This document shows, one piece after another, positions 23,905-34,499 of a stretch of DNA of 64,000 nucleotides (within the stretch, counting starts at the first letter, position 1; the number at the start of each line of letters is the position of its first letter). The notes under the pieces are model-generated. The model saw only the letters and a list, made by a program, of their open reading frames with translations. It ran no database searches and was not told the DNA's origin. Made by a program: the position numbers and the translations under genes. Source of the DNA: Tulasnella sp. 424 (Eukaryota; Basidiomycota; Agaricomycetes; Cantharellales; Tulasnellaceae); contig WSUB01000186.1 in assembly GCA_019633425.1 (NCBI GenBank), forward strand, positions 1-64,000, in the 5' to 3' direction.

Positions 23905-26193
23905 CTAGGACATAAACGATGGCTCGGTTGACAATCTCTCCGCTTCAATGGCTTGCTCCAGGAGGCGTTTCGAAGCTGTCTTGCCCCAGCCATAACCAAT
24001 TTGTTCCGAGACTATTGAAGCATCGTTACTTAAGGTCTTTGCTTCTGCATACCGAGCTTGGCCTAGCCGGATTTGACCGAGATCCAATGAGCCGTTCACA
24101 CGGCCTGTGGCATCCCCGATACTCTGATAGATAGCCAGTGCTTGTGTGTAGGACGCCTCTGCTTCGACGTACTTGGACCGTGCTCGCTGAACGTGCCCAA
24201 GCGCACCCAATGCATTCGCTCGGCCCAGGTCATTCCCGATGCTCTCGTAGATGGCCAACGCTTGGGTGTACGACGCCTCTGCTTCGACGTAGTTGGACCG
24301 CCCGAACTGGACGTGCCCAAGCCCACGCAATGTGTTCGCTCGGCCTACGTCATCCCTGATGCCCTCGTAGATGGCGAGCGCTTGGGCGTATGACGCCTCT
24401 GCTTCGACGTCCTTGGACCGCGCGAATTGGACATCCCCAATCCCACGCAATGCGTTCGCCCGGTACCAGTCATCCCGAATACTATCGCAGATGGCCAACG
24501 CTTCGGTGTAGGCAGCTTCCGCCTCAACATACTTCGACCGCGCTCGGTCATTCTCCGCTAGCTGGACTAATATCCTTGCTTCCGTAGTTCGATCGCCAGC
24601 CAACCGAGCCACGATCAACCCCTGGTTATATGCCTTCGAAGCTTCTTCGTATCTGTTTCGCATACGATGCATTTCCCCGAGTTGTAGTAAGAGGACAGCA
24701 GACCGAATATTGGTTTCTTCCCCACTTTTCACCACCGGGATACTCCATGGCTATTTCAAACAAACCTCATCAACTGAGTATCGCCTGAGTGGCATCCCAC
24801 CTACCATCAACCCAAGGGCTTGCCTACATCCTGTTATAGATGGTCGTTCCTTTGGTTCAGGCTTTCAACACTTCTGCATCATGCTGCATAGGGGGTAGAT
24901 TTGCGAGAGTTGCATATGATTACGGATCAATGGCAGTCGGCCTTCGACTATTTTCATAGTGATACCCAGGTCCCCTTTGGCTTCCTCAAAGGGATAACAG
25001 TCCGTGATGGCCTGAGACGCGGTGGGTAAGTAGGGGGTGGGATATCACTAAGTTTGAACGGGACTCGCAAGCTCACCTCCCAAGCAACCCAGCCCAGTGC
25101 CCAAACGTCGGTCGCCAGATCCAGAGACTCTCCTTTCAGAACCTTGGGTGGTGTCCAACGAAGCGAGCAGGCCGGACCTGTCAACGTCAATGCGGTATCG
25201 GAAGTAGTAATTTTTCGTTGTAGAAGGTCTGTGTTTTTAACAGGCTGGTGGCTTGCTGAAGCCGCTGGTTGAGTTGCTGGATTGAAGCTGGCTTCCTGTG
25301 GGGGTCGAATAAGTCGGGCCGAGCCAAAGTCGGTGATGACAGCGCGATTTGACGAATTGACAAGGATGTTTAACTGAGTAATGATTGATGTAAGGAGACA
25401 TTCGTCAAATGGGGTCTCGCGAGACTGACCGATTTGAGGTCGCCGTGGCAGATAGGAGGTTGGCGTGTGTGAAGGTATTCTATTCCAGTTGCAACGTCCA
25501 GAATCTAGCACGGATTGAAAGTCAGTTCCTGGTCCAGTCCCTTGGTGTTCAAGACGCACCAGCGACACGCGTTCGGGGATCTCCCACTCGCCGGAACGAA
25601 GGAACTCCCGGAGGTTGCCGTTGTCCTCCCAAGGGAAAACTAGCCATGCGATTCGATTGTTGAAGTCCTCCACAAAACCGATAATCTCCACGATATTGGG
25701 GTGAGATAGCTTGTCCAGGACACGCAGCTCGTTGACAAATACCTGCAAGGGACTGAGTCAGATCGAGAGGCAGAGGCGGGTGGGAGTATGTACGCGAAGG
25801 AACTTCTCCTCGGTCATATCCCCATTTATAACAAATCGCAGCTGCTTCACGGCCACTCTTCTTCCCTTTTCTCCGCTACCGCCCGTCTTGACGAATGTAG
25901 CCACCACGACATCGCCGTATGCACCACCATCCCGGGAACTCTCTCCGATGAAATTTATTTCGCTAATGGATATACGCTTTCCTGACAGAGTGGCCAAGAG
26001 GTCGTGCTGCAATGACAGGACAGTGAGCGAAACGTTCGCAAGACGTAAATGCATTAATCGTACTTACGGCAGACAGTTTGGTCCTCTTGGTGCTGGACGA
26101 GGTTTTGTTTATAGCTTCCACTTGTAAAGAATCAATGCTTTCTGTCGCGTTGTCGAGCTCCGATTCGGGAGTCGCCAAAGGAGGATTCGACAT
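23905..26193 (-). CDS. Kinase-TPR fusion protein K4 (short TPR array)
   Basis: Paralogue of K1-K3; the start is MSNPPLATPESE at 26,191-26,193. Kinase motifs: VAVKQL, NELRVLDKLSHPNIV, CHGDLKS, LNILVNSSN, DFGSA and PPKVL. The last differs from the family PPEVL: the APE-position Glu is replaced by Lys, which could weaken folding of the activation segment. The TPR exon (23,905-24,735) has only about six units, against eight in K1-K3. It ends EPSFMS before the same TAG that truncates K3 and K5. The gene looks splice-competent throughout; the Glu-to-Lys change is the only doubtful kinase feature seen. Confidence 0.8.
24050..24700 (-). repeat. 120-bp tandem repeats coding TPR units in K4
   Basis: About six units, two fewer than K1-K3, consistent with unequal recombination between units. 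Confidence 0.8.
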
Positions 26194-29100
26194 GTTTATG
26201 TACACGCTGGCAAGTCGGAAGGAGGTAAAGGATGAGGAGTATGGTCGAAGAGTCGGTCGTTGCAAAAGGCGTTAAGTCGTGCGTATTTCGTGCCAATTAG
26301 ATAGCGCCTCCTCGAAGTTTTCGCGAGGTTGCACTGACGGATGAGATGACGAGCTGCCGTTGGAGGTTCGTCGTCGTTGACCGAGTCAACCCTCGCGCTT
26401 GTCCGTATTTGGGGCGTCCGATCTCATTTCGTTCCTGACCACAATTTGTTCTATCGAACTCCTCACTCCCGGCGAGACATTTGACACCCTATATCGACGT
26501 TTTGTCTTACTCCCGCTTCTAATATCGCCAACGATGACCATGCAAGCTTATCTCCACCATTGGTCGAAAGGAAACCTACTTCGGTTTCTTCCCAGCCGCG
26601 ACATCCGAACGCGAACAGTCCAACTGCAGTCATTGACGCGGTCCCATTCCTCACCTTCACCGTCTGACGCGCGCCAATCTCTCCCCAGTGTCAGGCATGG
26701 TGAGCTCGTTTCCCGACTCCACCAAATGCTCTGGCTCGGTAGTCATTGACAGGACACTTACAGAGAATGGTTGACAGCGCGCCCCTTGGCTTACGGATTC
26801 CGGAGAAGGAGTCTCGCTACTTCGCCACTTCCCAATCGTTCGGCCCCGTACTTGAGAAAGCTTCACCCCAACCTTCAACATCGACCACAACTCGATTTGC
26901 TTTAGGGGTGGTGGCGAGTCGAATCGAAGGTTTATCCTCCTCCATCCGCCGTTGCTTGGCGGTAGTCGGCCAAACGCGAGCTTCTTTTGGACAACCCAGC
27001 GCCACCCATTGTCAACCTCCCTTTAAGCACCTACCTCAAGCCCGGATGAAAACGCAGACCTCAAATTCTTTGTCAATTCGGCTCGCTTCGAAACGCTAAA
27101 CTCCCGCACTAACCAGTCAAGACATTTCGCTCTGCCTCACGCACTTGCGTCAACTCTCCGAAGCATCAGGGGGTTCTTTTCTCGCATGATGCAAATATAT
27201 ATCTTCGCAATCAGATCAGTAGGTTGGTGCTACTCGTGATGTGGAACTACCGTTTGGACGGGTTGAACGTGGAGGTTCAGCGGTACAAACAAGAGTAGCA
27301 ATGGCTTGGAGGCATGGGAAGTTGGTTGAGAAGCAGTTGGGAGCTGATTCTCGAGAGCACTTCACGCGCTCGAGGGGGCTGCTCCGTCGTAATCCCGCTT
27401 CTAGGGCGGGGAGACGGGTCAGCGGTTCAACTTTCGCGGTTGTTGGGAGGTCGTGTTCTTCCTCGTTCGGTTAGTCGACGGTCATTGAAGGCATGTCTCG
27501 GCCTCTGCATAATCACCGCGTTCACTCTCAAGGTTGACTGATCGCTCTTTCTCTCTTAGACTGTGGCATTAGCTAATCCATTTCCGTGGGCTACTTCTTA
27601 CATCCTGTGACCGTTCCTACCGCTTCCCCGCCCTCCCTTTTCGCCTTTCCTCTCTCTACTTTCGGGTACCTAGTATTTAACCTATATTCAAGTTGCAATG
27701 TACCTTGAGGCCCCTTTTGCTGTCGCTCTCGCTCTGACCTCAAGCGCACTGACTTTCGTACGGTGCTTTTTCGGAATTTAGTAGGACGTACGAAATCGGG
27801 CTGATGATGTGGTCAGCTTTACGGGGTATTGGTATTAAATTATTTATGCAAGTTCGCTGAGGACGTTGAACGAGTGGGCGGGCAATATCTGGGTCTTCGG
27901 GAACGGGGACTAGCGCGGCCGTCGGGCTAATGTGCAGACGTCGGGAAAGCTGTCATCATCATAACGTATACTGTAATTCAACGTGAGGGTAGGACAGAAA
28001 AAGGCCTGACATGGGTGAAACATATAAGCTTGCCAGAGTGAATACACTCAAGCAGCGAAGTAAACTAAGAATAAAGACACAACAGGAGGAATAATCAATG
28101 GAAGCAGTTCGCCGCCAATTGACGAGGTTACCTGAGCCACCGGACCGCCTGACCACTCCTCTCCTGGCTGTGCCTATATCGGTGATCGTGTGGTGTCAAG
28201 AGGGACAACACATCTATAGCAAGGGAATATGCTTATGGGGTCGCCCATTCAGTCAATCGAAACTCTTTGTGTGAAGCCCTGATGACCGAAGAGGAAGAAT
28301 CACGTGAAAGAGGGAACTCAAAGTCGGTGACGTCACATTCTTCCTCGGCTTCGGACATGTAACAAACAGAAGCGGTGTTCCGTCGGCAGAACGGGTATTA
28401 GTGGCTGAGAGTGATGTTGGTGCTTGGGATGTTGGGTTGGCGAAAGGTGAAGCTGTGAGATGATGACGGAGGAATAGGGTCAAACGCAAACTCTCCCTCT
28501 TTAGTCTGTCACCTCTCTCGTTTATGTACCCCCTTCATCTTGCATCACATGGCCTTTTTCGTTTCCTCCCAGTGATATCTTATATTCATGGACCCCCTTA
28601 CATCATTAAGCGGCCGTCTCTTTTTCTCTGTCTGCCTGGGCAATGAAGTCGTCTGGAACGTAGCCCGCCAAAGAGCGAGTTCCGTGACCGGCGCTTCACT
28701 TTTGTTCGGGTTTGGCAGCGCCTTGGGAGTGATGTGCAATCAAATGCGAAGTCGTCTTGCCACTCGGATCCTGTCGATTCTCACTTTACCGTCGTGTTTG
28801 CGACCTTATTGTACTATATTTCCACCGAGAAGTTAGCTTACCGCATTTACACCCTCAATACATCGACAACCCATCCATCTCTGAGTAATTGGGTATTCAG
28901 CAGAGATTACCAGAACGAGAATTCGAATTCGTGGTTTTTTTTTTCGGTCATTGAACCCCTGGGTGACACCAGGGCGCAAGGTGAAGGAAGGACGCCACGC
29001 GTTTAGTATCGTCGCTTGAATGGCCTGCGCGTCGCGAAGAACTCTTTATTTACTTTCTCGACAGCACATTTGTGAACAAGATACAGATGAAGAGAGGCAA

Positions 29101-29269
29101 ATCACCGAAGTCACTACCAAAACAAAGGGCGAGGGCCGAAAATTACAATGAAGGAGGTTACGAAGAAATGAAATGCGAGAAAGCGAGCCGGGGCGTCACA
29201 AGTGAGTGGATCGAGTATCGAAGGTGGTAGTGGTCCGGTGGGGATGGAGCGTGTCATATTTAGCAAACC
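26194..29269. repeat. Array spacer, copy 5
   Basis: Shortest complete spacer and the most diverged. The HLHHWSKGN variant of the module begins near 26,535. Later modules can be followed to about 27,850, the Ser/Pro-rich relic is cut to 28,255-28,460, and the K5 3' flank runs from about 28,960. No intact gene is seen. Confidence 0.7.
28255..28460 (-). pseudogene. Ser/Pro-rich relic gene, copy 5 (central deletion)
   Basis: The 3' exon scrap with EEECDVTDFEF (near 28,320-28,355) is joined directly to 5' leader-like sequence that in copy 3 lies upstream of the start. The entire coding body between them is missing. Confidence 0.5.
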
Positions 29270-31676
29270 CTAGGGCATAGACCGTGGCTCGGTTGACAAT
29301 CTCTCCGCTTCAACGACTTCCTCCAGGAGCTGTTTCGAAAATGTCCTGCCCCAGTCGTAACCAATTTGTTCTGAGACCATTGAAGCATCGTTACTTAAGG
29401 TCTCTGCTTCTGCATACCGAGCTTGGCTGAGCCGGATTTGACCGAGACCCAACCAGGAGTTCACTCGACCCTCGGCATTCCCGACGCTCTCGAAGATCGC
29501 AAGCGCTTGGGTGTACGACGCCTCTGCTTCGGCGTACCTGGACCGCTCTCGCTGGACGTCCCCAAGCCCACGCAATGCGTTCGCTCGGCCCAGGTCCTCC
29601 CCGATACTCTCGTAAATGGCCAGCGCTTGTGTGTACGACGCCTGTGCTTCGACGTACTTGGGCCACGCCTGCTGGACTTCCCCAAGCGCACGCAATGCGT
29701 TCGCTCGGCCCAGGTCGCTCCCGTTGCTCTCGTAGATGGCCAGCGCTTGCTTGTACGACGCTTCTGCTTCGGCGTACTTGGACCGCTCTAGCTGGACGTC
29801 CCCAAGCCCGAAAAATGCATTTGCTCGGCCTAGGTCATGCCCGATGCTCTCGTAAACGGCTAGCGCTTGGGCGTACAACGCCTCTGCTTCGATGTACTTG
29901 GACCGCCCTTGCTGGACGTCCCCAAGCCCACGCAATGCGTTCGCTCGGCACCAGTCAAACCCAGTACTCTCACAGATGGCTAGCGCTTTGGTGTAAGCGG
30001 CCTCTGCCTCGACGTACTTCGACCGCAGTCGGTCATTCTCTGCCTGCTCGACTAATATACTTGCTTCCGTAGTTCGATCGCCAGCCAACCGAGCCATGGT
30101 CAACCCTTGATTATATGCCTTCGAAGCTTCTCCGTGTTTGCTTCGCAAACGATTCATTGCTCCGACTTGTAGTAAGACAGCAGCGGACCGAATATTGGTT
30201 TCTTCCCCACTTTTCACTACCGGGATACTCCATGGCTATTTCAAACGAACCTCATCACCTGAGTATCACTTGAGTGGCACCCCACCTACCATCAACCAAA
30301 GGGCTTGCCTACATACTGTTATAGATGGTCGTTCTTTCGGTTCGGGCTTCCAGCATTTCTGCATCATGCTGCATAGGGGGTAGATTTGGGACAGTTGCAT
30401 ATGATCGCGGATCGATGGCAGTCTGCCTTCGATTATTTTCATAGTGATACCCAGCTCCCCTTTAGCTTCCTCAAAGGGGTAACTGTCCGTTATGGCCTGA
30501 AATGAGGTGGGTAAGTAGGGATTGGGATATCACAAATTCTGATCCGCATCGCAAGCTCACCTCCCAGGCAACCCATCCCAGCGCCCAAATGTCGGTCGCC
30601 AGATCCAGCGACTCTCGAGTCAAAACTTCAGGTGGAGACCAACGAAGCGAGTAGGCCGGACCTGTCAACGTCAATACGGTATCGGAAAGAGTAATTTTTA
30701 ATTGCGGAAGGTCCGTGTTTTTAACCGGCTGGTGGCTTGCTGAAGACGTTGGTTGAGTTGCTGGATTGAACCTGGCTTCCTGTGCGCGTCGAATAATTCG
30801 GGCCGAGCCAAAGTCGGTGATGACAGCGCGATTTGACGAATTGACAAGGATATTTAACTGAGCAATGGTTGATGTAAGGAGATATCGGAGGAATGGCGTG
30901 TCACGAAACCGACCGATTTGAGGTCGCCGTGGCAGATGGGGGGTTGGCGTGTGTGAAGGTATTCTAGTCCGGTTGCAACATCAAAAATCTAGTACACATT
31001 GAAGGTCAGCTCCTTGTTTGATTCCTGGTTGTTCAAGACGCACCAGCGACACGCGTTCGGGGATCTCCCACTCGTCGGAACGAAGGAACTCCCGAAGGTT
31101 GCCGTTCTCCTCCCACGGGAAAACCAACCAGGCAATGCGATTTTCAACGTCCTCTACAAATCCAATTATCTCGATGATATTGGGGTGGGATAGCTTGTCC
31201 AATACACGCAACTCGTTGACAAATGTCTGGAGAGGACTGAATCAGGTCGAGAGGCATCAACGGGCGGGCGGACTTACGCGAAGGAACTTTTCCTCAGTCA
31301 TATCACTATTCAAAATGAATCGCAGCTGCTTCACGGCCACTCTTCTTTCTTCTCCTCCACTACTGCCCGGCCGGACGAACGTAGCCATCACGACATCGCT
31401 GTAAGCACCACCGTCTTGTGAAGCCTTCTCGATGAACTTAATTTCGGTTACAGATATTCGGCGCCTCGATAGAGTAGCCAGGAGATCTCGCTGAAACGAG
31501 AGAACGTTGGAGAAACGTCGGCCCGACTCATATGCCTGAACATTACTTACGGCAGCCAACTTGGTTCTCCAGGTGCAGGACGAGGCTTCGTCTATAACTT
31601 CCACTTGTAAAGCATCCATGCCTTCTGTCAGGCTGTCGAATTCCGCATCGAGTGTCGCCAAAGGAGGATTCGACAT
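29270..31676 (-). CDS. Kinase-TPR fusion protein K5
   Basis: Rightmost gene of the array; the start is MSNPPLATLDAEFDS at 31,676. The same seven-exon plan applies. The first intron begins GTAAGTAATG after KLAA, and the donor after HGDLKS is GTCGGT where the others have GTCAGT. Kinase motifs: VAVKQLRF, NELRVLDKLSHPNII, ICHGDLKS, DFGSA, PPEVL and ATDIWALGW. The TPR exon (29,270-30,217) has about seven units and ends EPRSMP at the shared early stop. The N-terminus (LDAEFDSLTEGMDALQV) resembles K1 more than K2-K4, so the N-terminal and TPR parts may have different histories. Substrate unknown. Confidence 0.85.
29420..30170 (-). repeat. 120-bp tandem repeats coding TPR units in K5
   Basis: About seven 120-bp coding units. 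Confidence 0.8.
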
Positions 31677-33480
31677 GTTGACAAGCTTGCGAGTCGGAAG
31701 GTGGCAAAGGGATGGGAGAATGGTTAAGAGACGTTGGGAGGCAGCTGTGAGAAAGTCGTGGACTTGCGCTGATGGATGAGATAACGAACTGCCGTTCGAG
31801 GTCAGTCTATTCTTAGGTTCACACGTAGGCCACTGCTTGGGAGCGGAGCACGGTCGCTCGAGCTCGCGCCGGAGTTAAGGGGTTTAAATCCGTGAGCCGA
31901 GGAACCTCGAGCCTGACGCAAGCCTCATTAACTCACCACCAACCACCACCCTAGCCGCAACTCATCCAACGATCCCCGAGAGTGAGTCTCCACTCGGCGA
32001 CGCGTTTTTCCCCTTCCTTACATCTTCACGAATTTCGGCTCATCTAGCGGCATAGGCGCAATTGATGGAGCGAATGGCCAGCATCCAGCAACTCCCAATC
32101 GAACTCGAGCCTCGTCTACATTTTCCGACTCTCGTTTGATATTTCCAGTCTTCAACAGGATCGTTGTCGTCTCAGCCTCGTTTGTCACTCCTGGCGGGAC
32201 CTCGTGCAGACATCTGCATACCTCTGGACGGAGATCTCGACTCAGTTCAACTGATGGGACGAGGAACGAGGTAGAGATCTGTCCCTTCTCTATCCCCGTG
32301 CTTGTGTGTATTTGGGGTCTCCGATCCAATTTCATTCTTAACCAGCTAAACGTTCGCCCGCTCGGGGAAAGGGACTTGACACTCTGCATCAGCTTTGCAT
32401 CTTACCGCCGTTTCTAAGCATACAATGCTAGGACTAGACAAGCTTATTTCCGACTTCGGGCAAACGAAAACCTAATACTGGTTCGCCACCGCCTCTACAA
32501 CCACGGCCAGCATTCCAACTCGATTCGTTGACGCGTTCAAGTCCCTCACTCTCATCCGCATTCTTCTGCCGTCAGTGGTAGGCCCGGTGAGCTCATTTCC
32601 CGACTCCATTGAATGCTCTGGCTTGGTCGTCTTCGGTAGGACCCTTATGGAGCTTCGTTCACAATGCCTCCTCCCGACGCGAAACCCCCCCCCCCCTTCT
32701 TACGGAGCCACTCGATACCTTCGTTCTGAGGGGTTTCCCCCGGCGTTGCCTTTGGAGACTGGGGGCTTTTGTCAGAGACCTCCACGAAGAACGGTTTCAT
32801 CGCAATGTCATAATTAACCGCGGCAATATTGGCTCCATTGAATTGGTGATTCGACTCGAAGGATCTCTTACTATACACTCCGTCGCTTGCGATTGCTGTT
32901 CTTTTCTTTGGCAAGCCACCAGCATACTCCCTCAGCTTCGCTCAAAGCACCGTCTTAAGTCCTGCACGAAACCGGGTCCGACACATAGACCTCAACTTCT
33001 TCGTTGATTCAACCTCCCTCGAATCAACGCCGCCCCTTCAGTCGCTGGGCTCTTGTCCCGACCGGACGAGATCCGTCGCTCTTCCTCACAGCTGCATCAA
33101 CACTCCACAGCATCGGATATTTTTCGAACGCAAATATACGTGTTAGAGAGTCAGACCGGTAGCTTGGTGCTACTAGTGCGGAAGACTGCTGTTGGAGTGG
33201 GAGTTCGGCGGTACAAGCAAGACTTATCAGCTTGGAGGAGGGGGAGAAGAGATGGTAGCTGGCAGAGCAGCCGTAGGGGGCTGAATCTTAGGAGCACCTT
33301 GCGTTCTTGAGAAGGCTGCTCCGTCGGGCGGAACCATCACTCTCCCTAGAGGGGAGGTGCGTCAACGCTTCACCTTTAGCCGTTGTTGGGCAGCCTCGGC
33401 TGGAGTCTCGTCGTCGGCTTGTCGGTGTGGGTCTGCCTTCGAGTCTCTTTTGGGGCAGCGGTGAAAGGGTGTCGAGTAAT
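31677..33480. repeat. Array spacer, copy 6 (right, partial)
   Basis: The promoter-side spacer matches the others to about 31,805. It is then interrupted by about 490 bp of unrelated DNA holding an F-box fragment, and resumes near 32,296 with GTGTATTTGGGG. The HLHRW-type module and later modules follow with low similarity to about 33,480, where recognisable homology ends. Confidence 0.65.
32074..32250 (+). pseudogene. F-box gene fragment, frameshifted
   Basis: Starts MASIQQLPIELE and then, after a single-base shift near 32,110, continues IFRLSFDISSLQQDRCRLS, LVCHSWRDLV and LWTEIST. This is a standard basidiomycete F-box of the LPxEL...IF...LVCxxWRxL form. An F-box recruits SCF ubiquitin ligase through Skp1. 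Only the box remains: no downstream repeat or LRR region follows, and array spacer sequence resumes after about 32,295. Unlike the F-box-like proteins at 48-58 kb, this is a canonical F-box from a different family. Confidence 0.6.
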
Positions 33481-34499
33481 CAGACAATGGTGTAGATGAA
33501 ACAACGTTCTCGGGTGTATCTGAAGTGGGAAAGAAGAGAAGGGGCGAGCAGTACTGCAGTATTGGAAGTTTGTCTCCTCTCGCCTATCCTTGGGCTTGTT
33601 ATTGTTATGGGCCATGCATGTATCTAATTTCGTTCCGAATCCCTCTCACCTTCGTCGCACCTCGTTCCTTACCCCCGGAGATCCTTGCCCCCTAGCATCA
33701 ACGTTCTACCTTACTCCCTCTTCTCAATGAATTCAGTGAGGATCAGTCAAGCTCACTGCCAAGGGAATCTCCACCCTGTCGGAAACCTGATCTCTTTCCA
33801 TACAAGCGCGACAGCCCCGGCGAGCACGGCAACTCCACCCGTCGACGCAGATAGCCTTCTCATCTTTACCATCCCGCTCCTTTCGCGCCTGTGCGGGTAC
33901 ATGGCGAGCCTGTTGCCCAATTCCCACCGCACGCCGTGGCTGGTTGGTCATAGGCAGGGCACCTATCCTGAAGGCGAAACGTTGTCTGACGCGAAACCCT
34001 TCTCTTACGGAACCACTCGATGCCTTTGCTCTAATGTCGTAATTAGACCTAACCACAAAGCATTCACAAGACCGAAGTGACCCCGTCTGATGAACTCTTG
34101 AACGCTGCTATTCAAGCTGAACCACTCGGTCTGAGCCGGCCGGCTCAGATTCAGTTGTAGCAGGAGCAACGGGAAGGACCCTGTTGAGCGAGTTGTTGGC
34201 CTCAAGCTACACGGCCATTCTTTCACTTAAGCCTCACTCACTACCATGGTCCAAGATAAATTCGGCAATGAATGACGAATAGAAGAAAAATGCATACAAA
34301 TAACGTCCAACTACTCCGCGGCACTAGTAAGGGAAATATGTAACTCCCTCCATATGATAAAACCGCTCCTCAAATGAACCTGATATCAGGGGAAGGTATA
34401 AAGAATCAAGATGTCCGCGCCATAGGCCACCAACCTCAGAATAACGGTCCTCGAAAAATATAATAAAACGGCAATACTTCTCTCTGGGAGCCAGTCCCA
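33481..34499. other. Right edge of the array, no intact gene
   Basis: From 33,481 to about 33,620 nothing is recognised. From about 33,625 to 34,040 there is a seventh, truncated copy of the plus-strand spacer module: the words ctaatttcgttccga, aagctcactgcc and ttacggaaccactcgatgcc align to the other copies. It lies next to no kinase gene. From 34,041 to 34,499 nothing is recognised. Confidence 0.5.

Noticed and set aside
2330..28335. TGACGTCA palindrome conserved in all five spacers (2330, 9369, 15,267, 22,996, 28,328), a possible CRE/ATF site
   Set aside because: It lies in the DVT codons of the relic gene's second exon, so its recurrence is explained by shared ancestry. A regulatory role is not excluded, but nothing supports it.
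31800..31920. tRNA-like text (gtttaaatccgtgagccg) in the last spacer
   Set aside because: It cannot be folded into acceptor and anticodon arms.
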